This document shows positions 26,830 to 35,549 of a DNA stretch of 64,000 nucleotides, piece by piece (positions within the stretch are counted from its first letter, which is position 1; each line of letters starts with the position of its first letter). This DNA comes from Oscillospiraceae bacterium (lineage in GTDB: Bacteria; Bacillota; Clostridia; Oscillospirales; Ruminococcaceae), in assembly GCA_016295145.1 (NCBI GenBank), contig JAEDLR010000001.1:17566-81565 (forward strand), read 5' to 3'. The translations under genes and the position numbers were made by a program. The notes below the pieces were generated by a model. It had not been told where the DNA came from, ran no database searches, and worked only from the letters and a program-made list of their open reading frames with translations.

Positions 26830-29199
26830 ATGCAAACGATGCAGAATCTCAAGCAGGCTGCCATTGATCGGCTGCTTGCTTCCCGTAGATTGAATCCTCC
26901 GCAGCAGGAGGCGGTGCGAACCGTCAACGGTCCTGTTGTGGTGCTGGCAGGTGCCGGCAGCGGGAAAACCACCGCCATTGTCAACCGAATTGCCTATATG
27001 ATGCAGTTCGGCGATACATACAATACCCCCATGGGCACCGTAACAGAAACAGAAGCGCAGTATCTTGCCGATGTGGCAGAGGGCAAAGCCACCCCCGATG
27101 CAGAGCGTCTGGCAGAGATAGTAGCCGATGCCCCCGTTCACGGATGGAATATTCTTGCGATCACCTTTACCAACAAGGCGGCTGCAGAACTGAAAAACCG
27201 CCTGGAGACGATGCTTGGCGAGGACGCCGCTACCGTATGGGCGGCGACCTTCCACAGTGCTTGTGTGCGCATTCTCAGGCAACATATCGACCGACTGGGC
27301 TATGCGCGTTCCTTTACGATCTATGATGCAGATGACAGCCGCAGAGTGGTATCCGCCTGTTTTGGCGACCCAAGCGTCACAGACCCCTATACGGGTGCTG
27401 CGATCTCCGAAAAAGCATTTCCGCCCAAGGTGGTGGCGGGAGAGATCAGCAGGGCAAAGGATCGGCTGATTTCACCCGAGCAGATGCTGGCTGATGCAGA
27501 CGGCGACTACCGCACGACCATCATTGCCATGCTGTATCAGGCATATCAGATGCGCCTGAAGGATGCCAATGCTGTTGATTTCGACGATATCATCGCGCTG
27601 ACCGTCCGTCTTTTTCAGGAGCATCCCGATGTGCTGGATATCTATCAGAACCGCTGCCGCTATCTGCTGGTGGACGAATACCAGGATACCAACACCGCGC
27701 AGTATGAGCTGGTTCGACTGCTGGCAGAAAAATACCGCAATCTCTGTGTGGTGGGCGATGATGACCAGAGCATTTACAAATTCCGCGGTGCAACCATCGA
27801 AAATATCCTCTCGTTTGAAAAACAGTTCCCCGATTGCAAGGTCATTCGCCTGGAGCAGAATTACCGTTCCACCGGCAGAATCCTTGCAGCGGCAAACTCT
27901 GTGATACGCAATAATACCGAGCGCAAGGAGAAAACCCTCTGGACTGCTTCCGGCGAGGGCGACCGTGTGTTCTGGTTCAAGGCGGCTGACCAGAATGAGG
28001 AAGCGGCTTTTGTCACCGATACCATTCTGGAACGGGTCAAGACAGGGGGCGCTTACAGCGATCATGCTGTGCTGTACCGTACCCACGCCCTTTCCAATAC
28101 CATTGAGCGGCATCTTTCGCAGGCAGGCATACCCTACCGCGTGTACGGTGGTTTGCGCTTCTTTGACCGCAAAGAGGTCAAGGATATGGTCTCTTACCTG
28201 AGCGTCATCAACAATCCCCATGATATGCTGCGCTTCCGACGGATTGTCAATGAGCCGAAACGGGGTATCGGCAATGCAACACTGGATGCCATTGAACAAA
28301 TCGCAAATGACCTGCATCTTTCTCCCATTGAGGTGCTGCGTACTGCAGCGGATTACCCTGTGCTTGCCCGCAAAGCAACTGTGCTGCGCGCCGTGGGCGA
28401 AATGTTCGATACGCTGACAGAACTGGCGGATACACTTGCACCCGACGCCCTCTACGATCGTGTGCGCGAGCTGACGGGCTATGATGCCATGCTCAGCGCA
28501 CTGGGCGAGGAGGGTCAGACCCGTCTGGAGAATGTGGAGGAGCTGAAATCCAGTATCCTGCAATATATGGAAACTGCCGAGGAACCGACACTGGGCGGAT
28601 TTCTGGAGGAGATCTCGCTGTATACCGATCAGGATCGCACCGATGAAAGTACCGATGCCGTCACACTGATGACGATTCATGCGGCAAAGGGGCTGGAGTA
28701 CGATACCGTGTTCCTTGTAGGAATGGATGACGGTGTGTTCCCCAATACCCGGTGGACGCTTTCGCAGCAGGAGCTGGAGGAGGAACGCCGTCTTGCGTAT
28801 GTGGCGATTACCCGTGCCAAGCGCAGACTGTATCTTGTGAATGCCGCCAGAAGGATGCTCCACGGCATGACTGCCAGCAGCTTCCCATCGCGGTTTATCA
28901 AGGAGATCAGCCCCGAATGCATCGAGAAGCATGGCAGCGAGGTGACGGTGCCTGCAAAAGGCGCAGCCGTTGCAAGAACCGGCTCCGTTTCGCTGCAACA
29001 GCAGATTTTACAGCAGAAATCTGCTACCCCCAAGCCGGAAAGCTTTACCGTGGGTGAGCGGGTGCGGCATTCTGTGTTCGGTGTGGGTACTGTGCTGAGC
29101 GTGCTGCCCACCGCAGGGGATGCGATGCTGGAGATTGCATTTGATAAAGTGGGCACCAAAAAGGTTATGGCGAAGTACGCAAAAATCAAAAAGATATGA
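26830..29199 (+). CDS. pcrA: UvrD/PcrA-type 3'-5' DNA helicase
   Basis: Superfamily 1A helicase for repair and for clearing replication forks, about 789 residues. Motifs: Q motif LNPPQQEAV near residue 22, Walker A LAGAGSGKT near 40, motif Ia AITFTNKAA, Walker B YLLVDEYQDTN, motif III VVGDDDQSIYKFRGA, motif IV QNYRST, motif V TIHAAKGLEY and motif VI AYVAITRAK. The last 55 residues form a Tudor-like domain (VGERVRHSVFGVGTVLSV) that in PcrA binds RNA polymerase. An insertion of about 45 residues rich in acidic residues lies between Walker A and motif Ia. ATG 26830 has GGAG 10 bases upstream; the open frame extends further up without a site. Confidence 0.93.
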   Translation: MQTMQNLKQAAIDRLLASRRLNPPQQEAVRTVNGPVVVLAGAGSGKTTAIVNRIAYMMQFGDTYNTPMGTVTETEAQYLADVAEGKATPDAERLAEIVADAPVHGWNILAITFTNKAAAELKNRLETMLGEDAATVWAATFHSACVRILRQHIDRLGYARSFTIYDADDSRRVVSACFGDPSVTDPYTGAAISEKAFPPKVVAGEISRAKDRLISPEQMLADADGDYRTTIIAMLYQAYQMRLKDANAVDFDDIIALTVRLFQEHPDVLDIYQNRCRYLLVDEYQDTNTAQYELVRLLAEKYRNLCVVGDDDQSIYKFRGATIENILSFEKQFPDCKVIRLEQNYRSTGRILAAANSVIRNNTERKEKTLWTASGEGDRVFWFKAADQNEEAAFVTDTILERVKTGGAYSDHAVLYRTHALSNTIERHLSQAGIPYRVYGGLRFFDRKEVKDMVSYLSVINNPHDMLRFRRIVNEPKRGIGNATLDAIEQIANDLHLSPIEVLRTAADYPVLARKATVLRAVGEMFDTLTELADTLAPDALYDRVRELTGYDAMLSALGEEGQTRLENVEELKSSILQYMETAEEPTLGGFLEEISLYTDQDRTDESTDAVTLMTIHAAKGLEYDTVFLVGMDDGVFPNTRWTLSQQELEEERRLAYVAITRAKRRLYLVNAARRMLHGMTASSFPSRFIKEISPECIEKHGSEVTVPAKGAAVARTGSVSLQQQILQQKSATPKPESFTVGERVRHSVFGVGTVLSVLPTAGDAMLEIAFDKVGTKKVMAKYAKIKKI

Positions 29200-29264
29200 G
29201 TTTAGGCGATGCCGCACAAAGCTGGTGGTGCGGTGCTGTCTTTGATGTTCCGAAAGGAAGCACT

Positions 29265-30599
29265 ATGAGTGAACAACGCAAGTCCGCCAGGGAAGGCGGC
29301 AAGCAGCGGCAGGCAGGCATTGGTGATGTGTGCAGGGCACTGTGGAAACGGATCAAAAAAACGACAAAGCGCACTGCAAACCGCTGCAAAGAGGCGGTGA
29401 AGAATCTGCCGCAGACCATAAAAAACGGCTGCCGCGCAATGGCGGATCGTGCAAAGAAAAAGTGGCGCCGTCTGATGAAGCAAGCAAAGCAGAACCGCAA
29501 GGAGATCATTTTGCACGCAGTGCAGTTTGTGCTTTCGTTTGCGTCGGTGGCGTATCTCATCGGCGTGGTGATGCTTGCGCTGAATTGTCTGCTTTATCGT
29601 CTGGAGATACCGCCGGCGATGCAGTCGGGCTTCTGCGTGCGCCTGAGCCTGATCTGTGCAGGCTTTGCCGCTGTGATGATCTTCACACGGCGGCAGATCG
29701 TCACGCGATTCTGTATTATGGCGGCCATGCCGTTTTATTTCCCGATTTTTCTGTTCAATACCGAATATAAAGTGCTGATGATTCCCTTGGGGCTGCTTGG
29801 CATTGTTACTTTCTTTGCCAACGGTGCAAAGGAGGGCACAAAAACCATTCTCGGTACAGTGTATCTGATGTTTTATGTGCTGGGGGCATTCTGCTACCTC
29901 AATGTGTTGGATCTACTGAAAACCTCCTCGGTGGAAACCGTGACCGAGGCGGGCATTTCGCCCTCGGGCGCATACCGTTACGAGATCATTGAGGTGCAGG
30001 ATCAGGCAGGAGGCAATACCTATGTTTCTCTGGAGCCGAACACCTACGATATCCGGTACGATCACTGCACATTCTATGCCATGGGATATGACAAGCGCAT
30101 CTATCTGGAACGCCCGCTGACCGATTTTCAACCCCAGTGGCTCACTGCGACCCGTGCCGATATCAAAAACGAGCTGATTGCCATTAACCCCGATGTGGCG
30201 TTTACCATGTCTGCTGCGCAGATGGAGCTGCTTGGGCTGGATAAGGGTTATACCAAGGATTACAAGGCATCGGCACTGAGCCGCAGCCAGCGATTTGCAC
30301 TGGGCATCTGCATCTCCAATGACCTCATTGGCGATCAGACACCCGAATCCGAGGGGTTGACGCTCTACAAGAAGAGCGACATTGTGACCTTGACGTATCA
30401 GCAGATCAAGGAACTGGGGCTGACCGCTTCCGTGGAGGTAAAGCTTGCAGATCTGACGGAGAGCGATCTGGTAGCGCTTGGCGTGCCCGAAGAAAACGAT
30501 GTGCTGCTCATCAATGATAAGGTGGTTTTCCGCCAGTTGATCGCCGTGCTGGAGGATACCTTTGACAATGCACGCAGCTTCGGCTATCTGTTGGAATGA
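29265..30599 (+). CDS. Unknown membrane protein with long basic N-terminus
   Basis: I do not recognise a family. Protein of about 444 residues. The first 80 are extremely basic, roughly one third Lys/Arg, amphipathic and without acidic balance (for example [17 protein letters not shown]), so this part should sit on the cytosolic side near nucleic acid or membrane lipid. Then come about five transmembrane helices between residues 85 and 230 ([48 protein letters not shown]). The final 210 residues look soluble and probably lie outside the membrane. RBS AAAGGAAG fits the ATG at 29265; an earlier ATG in frame overlaps the end of pcrA. It stands between pcrA and xylA, 65 bases after pcrA. Confidence 0.7.
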   Translation: MSEQRKSAREGGKQRQAGIGDVCRALWKRIKKTTKRTANRCKEAVKNLPQTIKNGCRAMADRAKKKWRRLMKQAKQNRKEIILHAVQFVLSFASVAYLIGVVMLALNCLLYRLEIPPAMQSGFCVRLSLICAGFAAVMIFTRRQIVTRFCIMAAMPFYFPIFLFNTEYKVLMIPLGLLGIVTFFANGAKEGTKTILGTVYLMFYVLGAFCYLNVLDLLKTSSVETVTEAGISPSGAYRYEIIEVQDQAGGNTYVSLEPNTYDIRYDHCTFYAMGYDKRIYLERPLTDFQPQWLTATRADIKNELIAINPDVAFTMSAAQMELLGLDKGYTKDYKASALSRSQRFALGICISNDLIGDQTPESEGLTLYKKSDIVTLTYQQIKELGLTASVEVKLADLTESDLVALGVPEENDVLLINDKVVFRQLIAVLEDTFDNARSFGYLLE

Positions 30600-30679
30600 T
30601 ATCATGCGGCAAGCCCGTGTGTGTCAGAATAAAATCAAAGCAAAAAAACGGAGTGTATCCGGTACAGGAGGTTACTACC

Positions 30680-32005
30680 ATGAGCGAATTTTTCAAGAAC
30701 ATTGGCAAGATCCCTTTTGAGGGCAAGCAGTCCACCAATCCTCTGGCATTCAAGTATTACAATCCCGATGAGATCATCGACGGCAAGCCCATGCGCGAGC
30801 ATCTGAAGTTTGCGCTTTCGTGGTGGCACACAATGGGCGGCGACGGCACCGATATGTTCGGCTGCGGCACTACCGACAAATCTTGGGGCGAGAACGAGCC
30901 CATGGCAAAGGCAAAAGCAAAGGTCGATGCTGCTTTTGAAATCATGGATAAGCTGTCCATCGACTATTTCTGCTGGCATGATCGTGATCTTTCCCCCGAG
31001 TATGGCACGCTGGCAGAAACCAACGCCAAGTTCGATGAAATCGTGGACTATGTTGCAGAGAAAATGGCACAGTATCCCGGCAAGAAACTGCTGTGGGGTA
31101 CGGCAAAGTGCTTTGATCACCCCCGTTTCATGCACGGTGCAGGTACGTCTCCCTCCGCAGATGTGTTCGCATATACCGCAGCACAGATCAAAAAGGCACT
31201 GGATGCAACCATGAAACTGGGCGGCAACGGCTATGTGTTCTGGGGCGGCCGTGAGGGATATGAGACCCTGCTGAATACCAATATGGGTCTGGAACTGGAC
31301 AACATGGCGCGTCTGCTGAGAATGGCAGTCGATTATGCACGCGCGCAGGGCTTTACCGGCGATTTTTACATTGAGCCAAAGCCCAAGGAGCCCACCAAGC
31401 ATCAGTATGATTTTGATGTGGCAACCGTCATGGGATTCCTGAACAAGTACGGTCTGGATAAGGACTTTAAGATGAATATTGAGGCAAACCATGCGACACT
31501 GGCACAGCATACCTTCCAGCATGAGCTGCGTGTTGCCCGGGAAAACGGCTTGTTCGGCTCCATTGATGCAAACCAGGGTGATCCGCTATTGGGCTGGGAT
31601 ACTGACCAGTTCCCCACCAACATCTACGATGCAACCCTGTGTATGTATGAGGTCATCAAGGCTGGCGGCTTTACCAACGGCGGCCTGAACTTCGATGCAA
31701 AGACCCGTCGCGGTTCCTTTACCGCCGAGGATATCTTCCTCAGCTATATTGCGGGTATGGATACCTTTGCACTGGGCTTCAAGGCTGCACGGGCACTGAT
31801 TGCAGACGGCAGGATCGACCAGTTCGTCAGTGAGCGCTACGCAAGTTGGACTACCGGCATCGGCAAGGACATTATCGACGGCAAGGCAGATATGGTCGCT
31901 CTGGAGAAGTATGCGCTGGAGAAGGGCGAGGTGACCGCTTCTTTGAGCAGCGGCAGACAGGAAATGCTTGAGGCGATCCTCAACAATGTACTGCTGAATC
32001 TGTAA
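30680..32005 (+). CDS. xylA: Xylose isomerase
   Basis: Converts D-xylose to D-xylulose in the cytosol, 441 residues, the size of the longer (class II) isomerases. Signature 1, [10 protein letters not shown], with the metal-binding Glu, is near residue 188; signature 2 is in [19 protein letters not shown] near 265; and the catalytic His is in FCWHDRD near 101. RBS CAGGAGG lies 9 bases before the ATG. The xylulokinase gene follows after 99 bases that hold a palindromic element. No transporter or XylR repressor lies next to it, and I saw no clear catabolite-response site upstream. It should feed pentoses released by the xylanase in this window into the pentose phosphate pathway. Confidence 0.96.
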   Translation: MSEFFKNIGKIPFEGKQSTNPLAFKYYNPDEIIDGKPMREHLKFALSWWHTMGGDGTDMFGCGTTDKSWGENEPMAKAKAKVDAAFEIMDKLSIDYFCWHDRDLSPEYGTLAETNAKFDEIVDYVAEKMAQYPGKKLLWGTAKCFDHPRFMHGAGTSPSADVFAYTAAQIKKALDATMKLGGNGYVFWGGREGYETLLNTNMGLELDNMARLLRMAVDYARAQGFTGDFYIEPKPKEPTKHQYDFDVATVMGFLNKYGLDKDFKMNIEANHATLAQHTFQHELRVARENGLFGSIDANQGDPLLGWDTDQFPTNIYDATLCMYEVIKAGGFTNGGLNFDAKTRRGSFTAEDIFLSYIAGMDTFALGFKAARALIADGRIDQFVSERYASWTTGIGKDIIDGKADMVALEKYALEKGEVTASLSSGRQEMLEAILNNVLLNL

Positions 32006-32014
32006 GCATATCGA

Positions 32015-32065
32015 ATCAACTGTAGGGGCGGCAGACGCTTCCGCTGCCGTTTCCCTGGGGTTGAT
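32015..32065. repeat. Nested palindromic element between xylA and xylB
   Basis: Outer inverted repeat ATCAAC (32015-32020)/GTTGAT (32060-32065), middle GGGG/CCCT, inner CGGCAG (32029-32034)/CTGCCG (32044-32049). It contains the start TGTAGGGGCGG that I recall from dispersed intergenic repeats of Clostridia. In the transcript it would fold to a long stem that could slow decay or trim read-through to xylB; it has no T-run. Confidence 0.5.
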
Positions 32066-32104
32066 CAGCAAAAGCTTCTACTACATATGAAGGAGTATAC
32101 CGAC

Positions 32105-33628
32105 ATGGCATATTTTATCGGTGTCGATATCGGTACCAGCGGTACCAAAACCGTACTGTTTGACGGCATGGGCAAAGTCATTGCTTCTGCGACTGTCGAA
32201 TACCCCCTGTATCAGCCGCAAAACGGCTATGCAGAGCAGATGCCGCAGGATTGGGACAATGCCGTGATGCAGACGCTGGCAGCCGTCATGGAACAAAGCG
32301 GTGTGGCCAAGGATGAGGTCAAGGGCATCGGCCTTTCGGGGCAGATGCACGGTCTGGTGATGCTGGACGAGAACAATGCGGTGATCCGTCCTTCGATCAT
32401 CTGGTGCGATCAGCGTACCGCCGCCGAGTGTGAGGAGATCACCCAAAAGGTGGGGGCAGAGCGCCTGATTGCCATTACTGCAAACCCTGCTCTGACGGGA
32501 TTTACCGCCTCGAAGATTTTGTGGGTGCGCAATCACGAACCCGAGAATTACAAAAAATGTCGGCACATTTTGTTGCCGAAGGATTATATCCGCTTCCGTC
32601 TGACCGGCGAGTATGCCACCGAGGTTTCCGATGCTTCGGGTATGCAACTGCTGGATATCCCAAATCGTTGCTGGTCGGATGAAGTGCTTGCCAAGCTGGA
32701 TATTGACAAGGCGATGCTCGGCAAGGTATACGAAAGTCCCGATATCACAGGCTACCTTACCGCAGAGGCCGCAGCACGTACCGGTCTGAAAGAGGGCACC
32801 CCTGTGGTCGGCGGTGCAGGCGATAACGCTGCTGCTGCCATTGGTACGGGCGTTGCACAGGACGGCAAGGCGTTCACCACCATCGGTACCAGCGGTGTGG
32901 TGTTTGCACACAGCTCGAAGATCTCCATTGACCCCAAAGGCAGAGTGCATACTTTCTGCTGTGCAGTGCCCGGATGCTGGCACGTGATGGGTGTAACGCA
33001 AGGCGCAGGACTGAGCCTGAAATGGTTCCGCGATACATTCTGCGATGCCGAAAAGCAGACTGCGAAATCCATGGGTGTCGATGAATACTACCTCATGGAC
33101 AGGGAGGCAGAGCAATCGCCCATTGGCGCAAACCGTTTGCTGTATCTGCCATATCTGATGGGAGAACGCACACCCCACCTTGATGCCAATGCAAGAGGTG
33201 TGTTCTTCGGGCTTTCCGCCATGCACACAAAGCGTGATATGCTGCGCGCCGTGATGGAGGGCGTTACCTATTCGCTGCGGGATTGTCTGGAAGTGTTCCG
33301 CGAAATGAACATTACCGTAAACGATATGATGGCTTGCGGCGGCGGCGGTTCTTCTCCCCTGTGGCGGCAGATGCTTGCCGACCTGTACGGCTGCCCCATC
33401 CAGACCCTTGCATCCAAGGAAGGCCCTGCCCTGGGCGTTGCGATTCTTGCAATGGTTGGCACGGGCTACTATCCCACTGTGGCAGATGCCTGCAAAGCAA
33501 TTATCAAAACCAATCAAACCTGTTCCCCCAATGCTGACGCAATGGCGGCATATGAGCCGTACTATCAGCTTTACCGCCGCGTTTATCCTGCCCTGAAAAG
33601 CGAGTTCGCAGCTCTGGCAACCCTTTGA
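32105..33628 (+). CDS. xylB: Xylulokinase
   Basis: FGGY-family sugar kinase of about 507 residues that makes D-xylulose 5-phosphate. The N-terminal ATP-phosphate motif is FIGVDIGTSGTKTVLFD, the substrate region holds SGQMHGLVMLD and IIWCDQRTAAEC, and the C-terminal FGGY signature is MACGGGGSSPLWRQML. AAGGAG is 9 bases before ATG 32105; the earlier ATG at 32087 has that site inside its first codons. It follows xylA in the same operon. At its end is a short gap before the ATP-grasp pair, with no terminator seen. Confidence 0.95.
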   Translation: MAYFIGVDIGTSGTKTVLFDGMGKVIASATVEYPLYQPQNGYAEQMPQDWDNAVMQTLAAVMEQSGVAKDEVKGIGLSGQMHGLVMLDENNAVIRPSIIWCDQRTAAECEEITQKVGAERLIAITANPALTGFTASKILWVRNHEPENYKKCRHILLPKDYIRFRLTGEYATEVSDASGMQLLDIPNRCWSDEVLAKLDIDKAMLGKVYESPDITGYLTAEAAARTGLKEGTPVVGGAGDNAAAAIGTGVAQDGKAFTTIGTSGVVFAHSSKISIDPKGRVHTFCCAVPGCWHVMGVTQGAGLSLKWFRDTFCDAEKQTAKSMGVDEYYLMDREAEQSPIGANRLLYLPYLMGERTPHLDANARGVFFGLSAMHTKRDMLRAVMEGVTYSLRDCLEVFREMNITVNDMMACGGGGSSPLWRQMLADLYGCPIQTLASKEGPALGVAILAMVGTGYYPTVADACKAIIKTNQTCSPNADAMAAYEPYYQLYRRVYPALKSEFAALATL

Positions 33629-33709
33629 GATCCCCTGCTTTTTTCATTACCTACATTGAGAAAGGAGTGCCGGTCGGGTGCCCTCCCGATTGACGGCAAC
33701 AACACCACC

Positions 33710-34645
33710 ATGGAAACTTTCAACGGCTGGCTGATCGTAAACAGCTACTACAATCCGGCAAAATTCCGTTCGCTCTACAAACTGCTCGCTGAGTCTGCCG
33801 AAAAGGCAGAGCTGCGCTATTCTATGTGGAGCTCCGATGCGCTGCCTACCATCATTGGCAGCAAGGCAAGAGAGCCGCGCCCTGATTTCGTGATTTTCTG
33901 GGATAAGGATATCATGCTTGCCCGTGCTTTGGAGCTGGCCGGTCTGCGGCTGTTCAACCGTGCAGATGCCATTGCAGACGCCGACGATAAGGTGAAAACC
34001 GCATTGTTGCTTGCCGAAAAAGGCATTGCAATCCCCGACACCATTCCTGCGCCCATCGTATTCCCGGGCTGTAATCGCAATGGTGCCGCCGCAGAGCAGG
34101 CAGGCAAAATGCTCGGTTGGCCCATGATTATCAAGGAGAACTGTGGCAGCTTCGGTCAGCAGGTGTATCTGGCGCGTAATCTGGCAGAAGCCACCAAGAT
34201 ACTTGCACGCATCGGCGAGCGCAACTGCTTGTTCCAGCGCTATATTGAGGCAAGCAGCGGAAAGGATCTGCGCGTAACGGTTGTGGGCGGCAAGGTCATC
34301 TGCGCGATGGAGCGTCATGCGGCCAGCGGCGAGTTCCGTTCCAATATTACCAACGGTGGCACCGCCAGTGCCAGAGCCATTACGCCTCTTGAGGAGAAGC
34401 TGGCGTTGGATGCAACGGCTGCACTGGGTCTGGATTTTGCAGGTGTGGATATTCTCATGGGCCGTACCGAGGACGAGCGTTATGTCTGCGAGGTCAATTC
34501 CAATCCGCAGCTGCAAAGCACCATTGATTGCTGCGGCGTGAATCCCGCACTGGAAATGATGTGGCATATCCGTTCCGAGGTGAAAAAGCAAAAAGCCGAT
34601 GCTGCGTCTGTGATTCCAACCGTTACAGTGGATAACGCTGAGTGA
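33710..34645 (+). CDS. RimK-like ATP-grasp ligase (first of a pair)
   Basis: Predicted carboxylate-amine ligase of about 311 residues that would use ATP to join an amino acid to a carboxylate. N-terminal domain to about residue 95, then an ATP-grasp fold with the nucleotide-binding stretch PMIIKENCGSFGQQVYLA near 140, the RVTVVGGK strand and the metal-binding residues in LDFAGVDILM and CEVNSNPQ. Start choice is hard: AAAGGAG at 33661-33667 is 42 bases before ATG 33710, with a stem-forming region between them. A TTG at 33656 would lengthen the protein, and a GTG at 33678 opens another frame. The next gene overlaps by 4 bases (GTGA). Substrate unknown; RimK-family ligases typically add glutamate. 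Confidence 0.8.
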   Translation: METFNGWLIVNSYYNPAKFRSLYKLLAESAEKAELRYSMWSSDALPTIIGSKAREPRPDFVIFWDKDIMLARALELAGLRLFNRADAIADADDKVKTALLLAEKGIAIPDTIPAPIVFPGCNRNGAAAEQAGKMLGWPMIIKENCGSFGQQVYLARNLAEATKILARIGERNCLFQRYIEASSGKDLRVTVVGGKVICAMERHAASGEFRSNITNGGTASARAITPLEEKLALDATAALGLDFAGVDILMGRTEDERYVCEVNSNPQLQSTIDCCGVNPALEMMWHIRSEVKKQKADAASVIPTVTVDNAE

Positions 34646-35442
34646 AAGGGCTTCTGCTCTATCAGGCAGAGGATCTGCGCAAAAACCATTGGTTTGCAAA
34701 GCAGTTATGCGATGCGGTACGATCCTATGGTCTGGAGTTGACAGTAGAAACCGTTGCGGGGCTTTCTGCTGCGTTTTCGGCAGATTTTATCATTAACCGC
34801 AGCCGTAATGCAGCCATCTCAAAGCAGTACGAGCGCCGTGGCGTGCGGTGCATTAATCGCCCGCTGATTACCGATATCACCAATGATAAGTGGGAAACCC
34901 ATTGTTTTTTGCAGCGGCACGGTTTGCCCGTGGCGCAGACCGTCCTTTGCTCCCATCAAACGCCGCCGCCCGCAGTCTACCCTGTGGTGTGCAAACCCCT
35001 TGATGGACATGGCGGTGCGGGGGTGCGGTTGGTGTGCAATGATGCGGAGTATCTTGCTGCCAAAGCATCGCTGCCCGGACAGTTTCTGGTGCAGCAGCCG
35101 ATGGTACTTGGTTGGGATACACGCATTTATGTGCTAGGCGGTAAGCCTTACGCCGCCATGCTTCGTACTTCCCATGTAGATTTTCGCAGTAATTTTTCAC
35201 TGGGGGGCGCAGCAAAGCCCGTCAAACCCGATGCTGCGCAGTGTGCGATTGTGGCAGAGGTCACAAGGCTTTTGCACCCCGATTTTGTCGGTGTAGACCT
35301 GCTGCGGCATCCAAAGGGCGGCTATGTCATCGGCGAGATTGAAGACGCGGTGGGGTGCAGAATGCTCTATCAGCACACGAAACTGGATCCTGTACAGGAT
35401 TTTGCGGCGCATATTGCATCCGAACTGCTGACGCATCCATAA
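34642..35442 (+). CDS. RimK-like ATP-grasp protein with altered metal motif (second of a pair)
   Basis: About 266 residues, starting with GTG that overlaps the stop of the first ATP-grasp gene, so the two are coupled and probably work together. The ATP-grasp fold shows INDKWETH... region TNDKWETHCFLQRHGLPVA, VVCKPLDGHGGAGVRLV, RIYVLGGKPYAAMLRTS and DFVGVDLL. At the place of the usual E-x-N metal motif it reads GEIEDAVGCRMLY, that is E-x-E. From memory, similar pairs with EIEDVVG in the second member occur in other Clostridia, so this seems a stable variant and not decay. It may be an active partner with another substrate or a regulatory subunit. Function unknown. Confidence 0.78.
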   Translation: MKGLLLYQAEDLRKNHWFAKQLCDAVRSYGLELTVETVAGLSAAFSADFIINRSRNAAISKQYERRGVRCINRPLITDITNDKWETHCFLQRHGLPVAQTVLCSHQTPPPAVYPVVCKPLDGHGGAGVRLVCNDAEYLAAKASLPGQFLVQQPMVLGWDTRIYVLGGKPYAAMLRTSHVDFRSNFSLGGAAKPVKPDAAQCAIVAEVTRLLHPDFVGVDLLRHPKGGYVIGEIEDAVGCRMLYQHTKLDPVQDFAAHIASELLTHP

Positions 35443-35460
35443 CACATCATGTATCACAGA

Positions 35461-35485
35461 GGGGAAGCCTTTTTGCGGTTTCCCC
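35461..35485 (+). terminator. Weak hairpin, possible terminator of the ATP-grasp pair
   Basis: Nine-bp stem with one G-T pair (35461-35469 with 35477-35485) and a loop containing T5. No T-run follows the stem, so termination may be partial. Confidence 0.35.
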
Positions 35486-35486
35486 C

Positions 35487-35514
35487 TTGCATTATACTGT
35501 GGATACGCTATGAT
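35487..35514 (+). promoter_or_regulatory. Possible promoter of the cotH-like gene
   Basis: TTGCAT at 35487-35492 with TATGAT at 35509-35514 (16-base spacer). A TATACT at 35493 overlaps it but has no good -35. Confidence 0.35.
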
Positions 35515-35549
35515 AGCGGTATACAGAAAGAAACACTTCGGAGGATACC

